DNA of 64,000 nucleotides from Progne subis subis (Eukaryota > Chordata > Aves > Passeriformes > Hirundinidae): assembly GCA_022316685.1 (NCBI GenBank), contig JAKJHU010000038.1, positions 5,002,884 to 5,066,883 on the forward strand. Reading direction: 5' to 3'. Within the stretch, counting starts at the first letter, position 1; each line of letters opens with the position of its first letter. A model generated the notes under the pieces. The model had not been told where the DNA came from. It did not search any database and saw nothing but the letters and a program-made list of their open reading frames with translations. The translations under genes and the position numbers were made by a program. Positions 12,401 through 25,600 of the stretch are shown piece after piece.

Positions 12401-15400
12401 CAGAGAAGAAAAGAATCTGAGAAGAGGAACTGACTGAAGAAATTTCAAAGAATCAGGTTCCTTTGATAGCACATCAGGAGGAGAATGGTGTTTTGTCAAG
12501 GGGAAAGTCTAGAAAACAGATTTATGATCATATTGTAGCTTTGTTAACCTGGAATGCTGGGTTCTATTAGCTATCTGGCATGGTATGGAGTCCATGCATT
12601 TGCAGCAGCACTATGGTATGTAACAGAGGTTCCTGTGCAGAAAAACAGTGTAACTCTGGGGATATTGACAATTCATCTGAAAGCTTTCACTGTATTTCTA
12701 GGATGTCACTTCACCCTGCTTCCAAAGTTAAGAGCGCATACACTTGAGGAGGAGAGGTTCAGTCTAATGCTGGTACAGAAAAAATTACTGCAATACATTA
12801 CAGTGCTCTATGGTCAGATTGAGTTTCAATTGTTCAGGTGCAATGCATCAATACACACAAAGGTATTGTAATAAAACCAGCCATGGATTTTATGTAAGAA
12901 GACATCGTGTAGATCAGCTCTCAACTACAAACAGAATGCTGTGGAGAACTGCTTAACAAGGAGATCTATTTCCAAAGTGGAGGGGATGAGTAGAAGGAAA
13001 GAATAAAAGAAAGTGAGCACACTCTATGTTCAAATGAAGGAGAAAGAGACAAGTCATTTGGGCTTGGGCAGGCACAGAGAAGTCTTGGAAAATACAGAAT
13101 AATTAAAAAAAAAAGAAAGCCTGGATTCCAAGGTTTGTCAAGAAGCAAAATGGAACAAGCAGTTAAACTCAGTGATGGCATTTGCACGGTTCTGGGAAGA
13201 AGAGGGATATTCTTAGGGAAGGACACACAGGATATGGCACAGCTACTTAACTGTAGGGGGAAAAAAAACTGTAAAGAAGGGGAACAGAAATCTATATTCA
13301 AATCTAACTTCAAAGAAATCATTACAGGAATAGGAATTCAATTACATACCTGGGACCATCATGAGCAATACTGTGCTCATCATCACTGACTCTTCTCATT
13401 TCACCTGCAGCTTAAGGGATATAGGATATAAATTGAGGATGCTAATTTGCATCCAATAATGGTGTATTTAGATTAATTTATATAGATAATGGAAGATTTA
13501 AAACTTGCTTGTGCAAACAGTCGTATGAACAAAACTAATCTTCACAATTCTTCTAGAAGCAATGGTTACCATAGCCTGAAATGATATGGAGATTGACATG
13601 ATCTTGGCTCCCTAATTACATCAGAGTGGGATTTTCTACTCCTAATGCTTAAGTGCATGTCAATACCAAGACAGATTGTAATATGCATATTACTATGCCA
13701 AGAAATCACTTTAAAATTATTCAATGTAATCTGTTAATAATTGAGTAACTTCTGGTAAAGAATTATTAAAACAACATGAATTCTTCACTTTGAAAAAAGA
13801 ATTAATAAAAAACAAAAAGGTATATAAAATGCCTCTATATACCAAAAAGATATATAAAGATCTAAGCAACCTCACCCTGGGAAATAACTGAACTTCTGTA
13901 TTCTAAGATAACTATCTTAAAATGCTTGTATTTTAAATACTGGATTGCTTTCTAAATCACATTTCTTTCATCCACAATGCTTATTCTCTTTTCCTTTTTA
14001 AAACAGTGGGTTTCATCTGCTCCAATATGGGGTTCTCTTTTCCTAGCAAAAATAACATTCTAAGATTTAATACACACATTAAAACTGATGGGCATCAGTG
14101 TTCCAGACAGGTTTCACTAACTGGAGATATATTTGCTACCAGGGTAGGAAAAAAACAGGAGGAGGAGAGTGCAGAAATAAGAGTGTTGCTATGCCAACCT
14201 ACAAATGCTAATGGCATGACAAATGCAAAAAGGTCACATTAAAAAAAATAGGAAAAAAAGCTCTGATCAAGAAGTATTTGTATTTAATTTAATAAACAAT
14301 GTAGCTACACTATTCAAAATCCTTCAAAACAATGCAGTTTAAAAATAAAAAATATATATACAGCACAGTACCACACTGAAAATCAGGTTGTCTTTGTCCT
14401 TCCTTTGATTTATCACTTAAATGCCTTATTCTTCATCATCTGTATCAAAAATATGGTGTTTTAGGAAAAAGTTACATATCAATGCTGAATGGATTTGCCT
14501 GCAAGTAATAATGTAAAGATCAAGGGTAATATTTAAATACAGAGTAAAAAATAAAATTTAAAAATGAGTAAAAAGTGCATTATGTCTAGCTTTACACTAA
14601 TTAGATCATGCAACAAGATATTTTTGTCTTTTTGAGGTAAACTCAAAATCTTCTACTGAAATGCTAAAAGCAATTTTTTAAGAAATCTTTTAGGAGGACT
14701 TTTGGTCAATTTTCAAATATTTGGGTCTCCTTTATTAAAAACAACAACAACAAAAAATAAGAATACCCCAACTGTGATGAATGTTGTTCCTCTAGTGTTC
14801 TAAGGTGTATTATGGCAGTAATGACTCCTGTATTCTCAAATATAAGAGATTAATGCATTTTACATCAAATTCCTGCAACAGAGACAGTTTGTATCAGAAC
14901 TCAAGCCCACCAAAAATACAGAATTGGTTTTCTTTCTTACTGAAATATGGTTTCAATCTGGTTGAAATACCAACCATTTAAAATTACGATTTTCTTTGTC
15001 TTTGTAGTACTCCAAAGAGAGCATTAACAGAATGCCAATGATTTTTCCTGGGTCAAACTCATGTCCTCACCAGTGCAAAGGAACAGTACTGGAATGTCAA
15101 CAAACTACCTATGGACATCAGAGCATCCTCAGAAAGCCCACAGGAGAAAACAGGATGGCTGGGCCACAGCATATACTGAAAATTCCAAATATATTCAGTG
15201 TTCTGACCAATTAATAATCAACATTTTGAGTGGGCAACAGAAAATGCAGAAATTTTACAGTATATCCCAAGTTTTGTAGCATGGAAGATAAAGTTTTACA
15301 TAAGCTTTGGTTGAGCATTCAAAGAGAAATTAGTTGCTCAACCTTTTGAAGATTACCCATGGCTAATTAAAGACCTGCCAAGGCTTTCCTAACAATTAAA

Positions 15401-18400
15401 AACTTGTCTTTAAAATCCCCAAAGAGAAAAAGGCAAACAGCTGTTTTAATTAGCAAAACAGCAGACACTAATTAGCTTCTGTAACAGAGTATGCTGGTCC
15501 TTTAAGGACTGGACCAGTTTCAGCCCAAGTTTGTTACCCATTTAAAGTACAAGTAGAAGGACTGCAATCAGATGCTGCAGGAAAAACTTCTAATTCCTTG
15601 TGAAATCAATATTTCCCAACTTCAAGTACACAAAAGAGGGATTTTTATTTTGAGTAAACTTTTATGCTTATCCATCTTTTAGTTTCTTATCTTTCCATAA
15701 CTGAGTTGTGTACAGACATTTGAGCAGGCACTGAGAGTACTTGAAATGTCTTGTGATGATCCCATGGGGATGATAATTGTGACATCTCATCTGTATCTGG
15801 ACAAAGACTAATATGTGCACATATGCACAGCATGCCCATGGAGTTCAGGTTGCATCAGGTTGCTGTAAAAGCACGGGGCAGTTGATTTGGGCAGCTGATG
15901 TCGAGTTGTTGCAACTGAGACCATCTTTCAATTCTCCCAGTCTTTTGGGACTGGTTCTGAATAACTAAGAAATCTCAGATGAAAGAGAAAGGAACGGAGA
16001 GAACAGGAGAAGCTGGAATTACCCTTTTGCTGTGTTCAGAGCACAGATCCTTGGATAGAGGCAGATATGTTCTTACAGGATAATCAGCATGCAATGATTT
16101 TCAGTACACAGCCATTTCTAAAAATCATTTAAAGTTAAAAAATAATTTCAAATTCAAAATAATACAAGCCCCATCCCATAGGAGCTGTATGTCTACAGCT
16201 AGGCATTTTGCTGTTAGTGGTGTCAGTTGCTATGGACATGACGGATAACAGGAACATGCTGCAAGCAGAAGATACAGTGTAAGTGCCAAATGTGAGATAC
16301 AAGAGTTTAAAAGGCAATCTATTTTTACTATCTACACAGAGTGAAAGAATAACTGAAAATTTGTGTATGAAATAATAAACTCAACTACAAAAATACTATA
16401 TCAAATAAGTTTGATATCAGTGATATCAAATAATTTTGATTTTGTGTTTGAAAACACCAGGCAGTGGTGAAATTTTTCTTCCAAACATCTGGAAGACACT
16501 TATCTTTCAGAAGTTGTGTTTGAAAAATTTAAAACTGTTGTGCTGGTACTCCAACACTGTAGGCCAGGACAGGTCAGTAGGGGAACTGGAGGATGACAAA
16601 AGCTGCTCTTTTACCATCCTGTGTGCTCTGCACATTTTACACTCATTGCTCAGCTACCAAGAGCAGGCAACAACAAAACACCACCCTTCAAAAACCAGTC
16701 TGGCATTCTGATTATTGAATGGCATTCTAACTAAAACCAACAACATTTATTTGTTTACACAAGTATTATAATGAGAAAATATTTTCACAAAATATAGACA
16801 TAACGATGACTGTACCCCTACAAGCAGGAGTGTTAAACGCATTTCCCTGAAATCTCTAGCAATATTATGGGATTCAGCTAACCAAAATACAGCTACCCAG
16901 GAGCACATATATCTACTTGTGTTTATGCTTTCCATGACATTTTAATATCTGAGCTCCACCTGATAAATGCTTTCTAAATAATTGTTTTGTCTTTGTAAAA
17001 CATTTCAAAATCTGATTTTCAAATTATAGGAGGACATCATGTTGTCTTTTCCTTTGAGACAGCTACTTTGAAGTGGCAAAGAAAAAGAAAAACATCCATG
17101 AAGATTGTGCCATATGAAGGTCTTCAGAGTAAAATACCTACTTCTCAGAAGGTGAGTAAAGTTAAGAGGATATAACCTCAACTGCATGCATGGTCTATTC
17201 TTGATCTCTGTTCCTTTCTCTTCAAATTAATATTCCTTTGTCTACTGATTAAACTATTAGAGAGGAATAATAATATTTCCAGCATGATGAGAGTATGTCA
17301 TGGCAGAACTATAGTTTCTCTAATTTAACTTGTACTATGTACTAAGGTATATAATGTACATTCAGATTCAGGATATGCTAACTATTTTTCTAGTGATAAT
17401 ATACACAAAGCTCGAATGTTTTCTCTGTTGCTGTGTTGTTTTTCCCAGCTTAAAATGCAAATGAGACATTTGGTTGAGACACTCCTGTTTTTCCAATGAA
17501 CAGAAGATGTGGCACTGTACAAGCACTGTTGCTTTAGGGCCCCACCCAGCTCATGCAAAGGGTTCAAATGGGTTCAGTGAAATAATAAAGACATTCCTGG
17601 GGAGGGATTTTCATTGAAAATGCTTTTTAATGACATTTTATTTACTGATGTAAGCAAGCTTAACTGGCCACAGGACAGACTCGGATCTTGTCCTTTACTA
17701 GAACATTTTTGTTCTTATATCAAAGAAACAGGTCTATGAGGCTTTATTTCTCAATGAGACAATATTGATAAAAGCAATTCACTTTTTTATTCCCCAAGTA
17801 GATTAGTACCTGTCTAAACTTCACAATAAAGCTGTTTAAATTGAGTTAGAGTAAAAATGTTTGTATTAGGAATAAGTTGATTATGAGCTACTGAGATGCA
17901 TCCAACAATTCCAAATCCACTTCTGCTCTTGTGGATTAAATGTCAGAGAGGTTAAAATAAAGGAGGCACATCAACTTATAACCTTTTAGAAAGGTGAATA
18001 TTTCAATTTGCTGGGGGGGAAGGGGGGAGGGAGGGGGAACAAAACAAGTTAACTATGGTACACAAACATTACCTGAGCATCCTGTTGCCATTGAAAGATT
18101 ATAAATTATAAGTACAAGGTTACAGGAAGAGACCATGAGTTAAGTCTCATTAAATAAAAATGAATAGAGACCTAAAACCAAGGTCCCTTTAAACTCTATT
18201 TTTAATCTAGGATTTCCAAGTTAATTATGTCGAAGCTTTTCCAAACCTCAGGTCTGGAAATACATTTTTTACTTATCTTAAGTAAATTATCTTATCTTAA
18301 GTAATTTACTTAAGATTATCTCTTAGTGTCTTAAGTAAATTTGTCCTGCTTGTACACATCCCCCCAGTAACTACTACTTCCATAAGACACCATAATGACT

Positions 18401-19621
18401 GAATAGCTTCCACATGCTGCAACTACTGCAAATTTTTCCTGCTGTGCTCCTTGCAGAGACTATGGGGAAAACAAACAAAAAAAATCCCACAACCCACCCC
18501 CAAAAAAACCTGCACCCTAAATTTAACAGAAGAAATCTTACTTACGAGTACTTTGTCAGCAGCTCCAAATTATTATGCATGTTGATTGGATACGTCTCAC
18601 TGAGATGAAACAGCTTCTCTAAGGCCTCATAAATGAAAATGATGCAGATAAGAGAAGCAAAGGCTTCTTCAGTAAACCGGGTAATGTAGCAGACTAGGGA
18701 GCTTGCATCAGTTGCAACAAGGATGATGCACAGGATTGCAGTCCACAGCCCAATGCTGGCTCTCAGAGAAAGGTAAGACAATCCGTACTCTCTAAAAATG
18801 AGAAAAAAAATTAACACACTGAACTTTTTGTCCAGCCATAATGAATGGAGACAAGGCAGCTTCAAAATTTCCTTTCTGGGCACAGTCTGAATTAGAAATT
18901 ATGTACTTACTGTGAACAGAAGAACCTATCAAGTCACCTCCTGACCAGAGCTCTTCCCCCAAATAACAGGACACTAAGAGCTCTATCTGTATTAAAGGGA
19001 TCACATGAGCAGCTTTGAGAGTAGTCACACATATGAAGTGTATAAGGTCCACTCACTCTTTATCCCATATCCTGCTTTGTGAACAGCCAACACCTGCCAA
19101 TTTCTTTTTAAGCTGTGAAAGAGTAGCTATAACAACTTTCATCAAAATTCTCTAAGCTTATTGCATATGATAATAGAGCTCCAAACACACCGTGTGACAT
19201 TATCACAGCAAACTGAACGGTCTGTCTGAAGGTGCAAGAAAATTTGAGTGCTAGGCAGGGTTTCCTACTCTGTGTTGTGCAGGAGATCCTGGTACAAAAG
19301 TCCCTGTCACAGCAACGAGGCAGAAAAGCAGATTGGATAGCAGAGAAGCATGATGGCTTCCAAATGGAGACAAAACTTTTACCAACACTGTGGCAGAGAT
19401 ATGTCAAGTACAGCACATTAGCCTAAATGTGGCTCTTCTGGCAGGACACTTCACCCCCTCTCTGTCCAGGTGAGGAAATGGCATGGTCTGTATTAGTGAC
19501 TATTGAAAGAGGGCACCACTTCTACTGCGCTTACTTTCTTGGTGAGAAGCAACACCTTTCCAGGCAGGGATGAGATAAACCACGGATTTAAACATATTGT
19601 CTCAGAGTAGAGAATGTTAAA

Positions 19622-19673
<52 letters not shown>

Positions 19674-22600
19674 TTAAGCTGTCATTCCCTTCAAAACAGC
19701 TGAGGGAAGGAGGAAGGGAGGAAGGAAAGTTTAAAACCAACAAAAGCCCAAAATTCAAGAAAATTCACCTTTCTGCATTACCAATTCACTGCATAGTTTT
19801 CGACTCTGCAACATGATAAAAGCAACAATATATCTTGTAGTGCACTGCTAAGTATTTCAACTTTGGGATAGGTGGTGTCTCTACTTTTACCTAACAAATG
19901 AAGGATGACTAATATGATCTTCACTTACTTGCAAAATTTGAATAAGATCTTCTCAAACACTAAAACTGGTCCTGTGCTGCCAAGTATAGTGAGAGGCTGT
20001 CCACCAAAAAGAGAGTAGGCAATTCCAGTCATGGATGCTCCAAACAGCGATTCTATTGCACTCTGAATATGATACAGAGAGAAGTGTCCATAAATTTTCA
20101 AACAGGTTCTTTTTGTAATGTCTTAGTCCGTAGCCTTCTAAACATTGAAACACCAATATATAAAGGTGATTCATGCAACAGTAAGGAAATACTAACCACA
20201 AAACTAGGAATATGTTTGTTTTAAAAGTTCAGAGTTAACACATACTATACGACCTTCAGTTGCTTCTCCCAGCAGACCACCAAATGTGATGACAGGAGAC
20301 ATGCAAGCACAGTAGAGAAACAAAAATGATGCCAGACATTGCAGACTGAGAGCATCCCTGAAGTCACTCCAGAAGAAGGGAGCTTTTCTTTTGATATCTA
20401 AAATTAATCCTCCAAAAAATCTAAAGAAAACATAGAAGAGCTCAAATTAATTAAGGTGGCACACAAAACTTTCTTCTACATTATTGCTTCAACCATACTG
20501 CAGAGAAGCTACTGTTCCTTGATCAAATGATACATACTCTCACATTTCACCCCTCATAAAAAAAATAAGTTTATAGGGAGCCTGCCTTTGTAACTTCAAC
20601 CAGGAAATTATTGTTGTTTTTAAACAAATTTCCATGTCTCTTTTATAAATTCTTCAACTAATCATCCAGACCCCAAAGTTCTGAACAGTTGCTTGCTCCC
20701 ATGTACTAAATCAAACTGTTTATTACATGAAAAAATTCTTTACATTTGTTTAATTAGAGGGGAATCACAGTGCCTATTTGCCCACATATTTATATATAGA
20801 GCTTCGTGTTCTTTATTTGAGAACCTGTTCCTAAGTACACTTGATGATAGAAATCAATATACGCTACCATTTTCAAGGACAAGAACTGTCATCTTTTGTC
20901 ATTTACACTGTGTCAAGCATAATCAAATATTTAGGAACAGATGCTCCCTTACAAAATACCATACAGCTAAAGTATAACCCCACAATGCTCTTTTCCTCAC
21001 AGGCACACAATGTATCAGATGCTGCTGAAGTAAAGAAGAAGGTAAAGGTATAGTGCTATATATACTTCCTAAGTATTAAAACAATCCTTCAAGCTGTCAA
21101 TTAGCAGGTTCTCTGGTGAGAAAACAACTTTCAGCCAAACTGGCCATCATCTACCCTGGCCCAGTGTACACCAGCACTGCAGCTGAATCTTTAGCTTCAT
21201 GCTAAAAGTAGGAACAATATTTAAATATCAGGAGGCAGCAAAGTAAAAGAAACATCTATTTGACAATGCACTAAGGCAGCCACTGACAGCTGACACACTT
21301 ACACCACACCATATTAGATGAGAGAAAATAAGTATTCCTTGGGGCAAATTCTTCATTCTGATGTCTATTGCATCCACCAGGCTAACCACAGCCTCATGTA
21401 CCAGGACATGTCATGGCTTACTGAGCTAATATAGAAATACTAAAACTGCACAACCCAGAAACTTCAACTACAAAACAGCTCTAAGTATTCCATAATATGT
21501 GGCACAATAGTATACCAAATTTTCCTTCATCCTGTACAAAACTAAGAAACATTAATCAAGTTTAAGAGAGGTCTGGCCTTTGTAAATATTAAAGAAAGGA
21601 GCTTGCAATAAATACAGTGAGAAAACTCAAACCCTCTTGCCCTCTCCTGTTCTCTGCAAATGAGCATGCATCGTCATCTTCCGCTACACGGCACATGCAA
21701 ATCAGAACAAATGCCCAAATGAAATCATGTGCCAAGACACTTCTGAGAGAGAACCAGACCCTTGTAATTCCTTTTGAACATCACTTTGAACACAAGATTT
21801 TGAATATGCTTTCACTCACTTTCCAGTGCGTTGCAGTTCTGGTCCAGAGTGTCCCCCAGGATGTTCTGCTTCCCCATGGGCTGCAGTTCCATTTGGCACT
21901 CCCGGGATCTTACGTTTCTCCTACCAGAAGGAAAAGATGTTTCTTGTGGGTTTTAGCACTGAAACAGGCTCTGAAAGTTAAAAGCTTAAACATAAAAATT
22001 TTATCTTAAGTTGTGTCAACATAACCTCCTCATAAGCTGTAGAGGAGTTCTATTACCAGACAGTTAATACTAAAAAGAATTGTGATTCTGTGAAACTTAA
22101 AGAATTGATCACAAAAAATCTTGTATCAGAAAACATTTTAAAGAGTAACAAGCTTTAAAGAGTTCTCAGCTTGCAGTAAGCTTAGAACAAAAGCAAACCA
22201 TGGCTATTTGGAATAATCTAAGATGCTTAAGACCACTTATCCCTGAATTAAGTATCTTTAGATACAACTTCCTGTATTTACTCAGGAGAGAACTAGTACT
22301 GAACTAAACCAAATGTCATCACTATACTGCATACTTGCAAGTTAAGGGTTCTTCTAAAGAAAATGAACCTAAAATAAAAAGAGGATGCAAAACATAGTGA
22401 CTCTGCTAAATGCTAAATTAATGAGACTTAAATCTACATAATAAAAATTCATCACAACTTTTAGAAGTGTCTGAATTTTACACTGTACAAACCTGAGAGG
22501 GAACATTTTTAGGTGGTTCTATTCGAATTGTTGGGTCCCACTCTCCAGGAGGGAGGACAGTAACCTGATCAAGAAACTCATCAATTCCAGACACCAAGTC

Positions 22601-25600
22601 ATTGCGGTCTTTTGCTTTGTAAGCAACATCATGGAATACCTGTGAAAAATTCAGAAATATGTGTGGGAGGAAAAAGAGATGGAAAAAGGAACTCTCTCTA
22701 AAATAATGGCCACTCTTCTCTGACATAGAACACACTTTGTAAAGTTCCCACTGAACAAGCAATCTCAGCTTCAACTGAAAATAGCTTCTGGTACATAGTT
22801 CTCATAGAAATTTCAGCTGCTACAGAAAAACATCCTTATGTCTGCTAAATATTCCAGAGATTTTCCAGCTTAAACAAAATTAAATCCACTGGAAAGCAGC
22901 TGTGTAAAATGGAAATTTATTGGTGAAGATATCACTTATGAATACTGTTTCTCATTTTGTTATCCCTTTACAGCAGCGTAATCTGAGCTGTCACAGGGCC
23001 ATGAAATGAACTAGAATGCTCGTTGTCATCACCAGAATGATTAGTCACATTTCATCTGAAGGACTTGGAGATTCCCTTATTACACCTCTTCAGTTAGTAC
23101 AAAACCGAACCACGAATAAAAATACCTCATCTGTCATTAGTGTTGCAATTGATCTTCCAATCTCATGGTACTGTTGGCCTTTACCCAGTGGTCCAAGAAG
23201 AATAAACAAAAACCTGCAAATTAAAGGTAAATTTGAGAAATTGTAGAGGATAGATGCTTGAAATTAATACAAATATTACAGACATATTTATCTAAAATGT
23301 GGACTAGAAGAATCTCTCAGATAAACACTATATATAATCTCCTTCAAGATCCTCATACGTGCATTTAAACATGAAGCTCTGCTTAGACAAAAAAAGTGAA
23401 AATAGCTTCCAAAAACATATCATAAGCTTAACAGTCAGTCTTGATTGAGACTACCTAAACTTCCTTACATAACAAACCTTAACTTACATAATAAATGTAA
23501 GCAATTGCAATCTATGTACAGAACACATTAATTTATTTAATTCTACAGAAGGCTTATGGTTACATAAATTATTGCAAGAGTGGAGAAGTTAAATTAACCC
23601 AAATAAAAATAATTTTTAAATCATTTTTATTCCTCTTAAGGCTCTAGACAGTCTCTACATGAGGCTGCAGGCAAGTAAAGTTCTATAAAAGGCACAGGAT
23701 CTGTTCAAATGAAATCACTAAAATTCTAAGTTTTGCTAAAATGCGAAAGACAACATTTTGATGAATAGTACTGAATATTTTTTATGTACACACTTCTGCT
23801 TAAAACCAAAACACTTAATTGTCCTAAATTGTAACTATTCATTTTTATTTGACCAAAAATCAAGAAATCTGTTCTTTTCCTTTTAGTGGAAAAGCTTTTT
23901 CCAAAGTCAATTCAGTCCCTCAAGATTTCTTATACACACACAAAAACTAGAAAACGTCAAAAAAGTAATATCCAAAGTAACTACAAAGTACAATTCAAAG
24001 AAAACGTTACTGTTTATCTGGTTAGAAGCAAGGACCTGAGTCTCAGCATTGCATTTCATAGCATAACATGAGTGTCATATGCGAGTGTTCTGAGTGTCAC
24101 AAACAGCTGGAATACACTACTGCCTACTGTTGGAATTCTGCTTTTATAGAAACTAAAAGAGGGAAGGGAAAAGAGACACAGAATATGTGTACAAACATAT
24201 GTACAAATTAAAAAAAAAAAAAAAGGGGGGGGGGGGGGAGGGTGGGGTATACTGCAATAATAGTTAAGTCAGTGAACAAAGATATGGGAGAATCACTTTG
24301 AAGTTTTGATCTGAATTTACCCCAGCAGGACACAATGTAATCACAGATCTATCCCAATGCCCTCTATTTGAATACAAGGTTTCTTTTAGACTTCTTCTTT
24401 AATTCCTGAAAATTTGTTTTCATTCTCTAAGCACTCCATCAGAAAAAGTTTCAACTTGGAAAAAAATTAATCTAATAAAAAATTATGGTTAAAAGTCACA
24501 TTCCCTACCATGCAAAGTAAATTTCTGCTTTTTTTGCCTTTTCTCAATTTCTTCTTCATTTATTTTTAGTTATGTACATAATTATGCAGTATCAGAAAAG
24601 TGGTTTCAGTTCCAGATGAAATATTCTATGAAACTTAATATTTCACCTTAGTATTTCATCTGGAGTAATACCAGTTTGTATAGGATAAACTGTGTGTTAC
24701 AGCCTCCATTTCTACATCTGTGAAGTACTTACAAACCAGCATGTGTTGAATATACCCACATATCATTTACAGGATGAGTGGAAAGCTGAGAGATGTCTTT
24801 GTTAAAGAACAAACCAAATTCCTCACTCAGTAAATGGCAAAGCTGAGGGTCACATCACCCTGTCTCCTCCACAAGGCACTTAGGAAAACAAAATCAGCCC
24901 AAGTGTACCTGGTTGGAATTGGAACTTCAGCCAGTCCTGTAAGCAGCACTGCAGGAGACAACCTAACAAAAGCCACAACTGCACGGTCCAGGAACTCGAG
25001 TTCACCAACCAAGATGTTTGATGCTTCAGCTCCAGGTGGTATCTTTTTCATGAAGTGTAGGTCAACCTGGGAAAAGTATATTAAATTACAACCTAGAAGT
25101 TACTCACAGGGATTTTTTTTTCCCCCTCTGCTTCATTGACAGAGGATTCTTGATCACTGCACTCTACCCTTAGCTATTCCAGTCATGCAATTCCACTATT
25201 CTTGTCTGTTGAATAATTACTTTTTTTTTTTTTAATAAAAATGTTTCTCTAAACCAAACTAGAAAATTATTTCACTGGTTTTTCTTGGAAACAAAGCACT
25301 GCAGAATTCATTTATAAAGCAAATAAACCATATTCAATATATATTTTTAAATATAGGATTAATTTCCTAGTAATGCTTTTTATCTATACTCATAACAGTG
25401 CAAATACTTGATAACAATCATAACAGTAGAAGAAATTAAGACACTTTATTTTTCCATAACTAATAATTCTGGAAATCATTAATTCATAGCTCATAGTTGT
25501 TGTATTATTATCTCACTGAGAAGGACACTAGATTCCACTAGATTTTTCTTTTCTCTGCTCTGAGATGTATTTTTGATTTCAGAGCTAACAGAAGACAGTT

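Larger units (their letters stand above)
7077..18545 (-). other. SLC4A10 intron, 11.5 kb (largest here)
   Basis: Holds an A-rich (AAAAAAG)n tract, a fold-back element (8420-8486), a CpG-dense island (about 8495-8940), palindromes at 16410-16430 and 18294-18316, and a four-run G tract at 18013-18037. The stretches 8950-16400 and 16440-18000 are AT-rich with nothing I can name. Confidence 0.8.
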
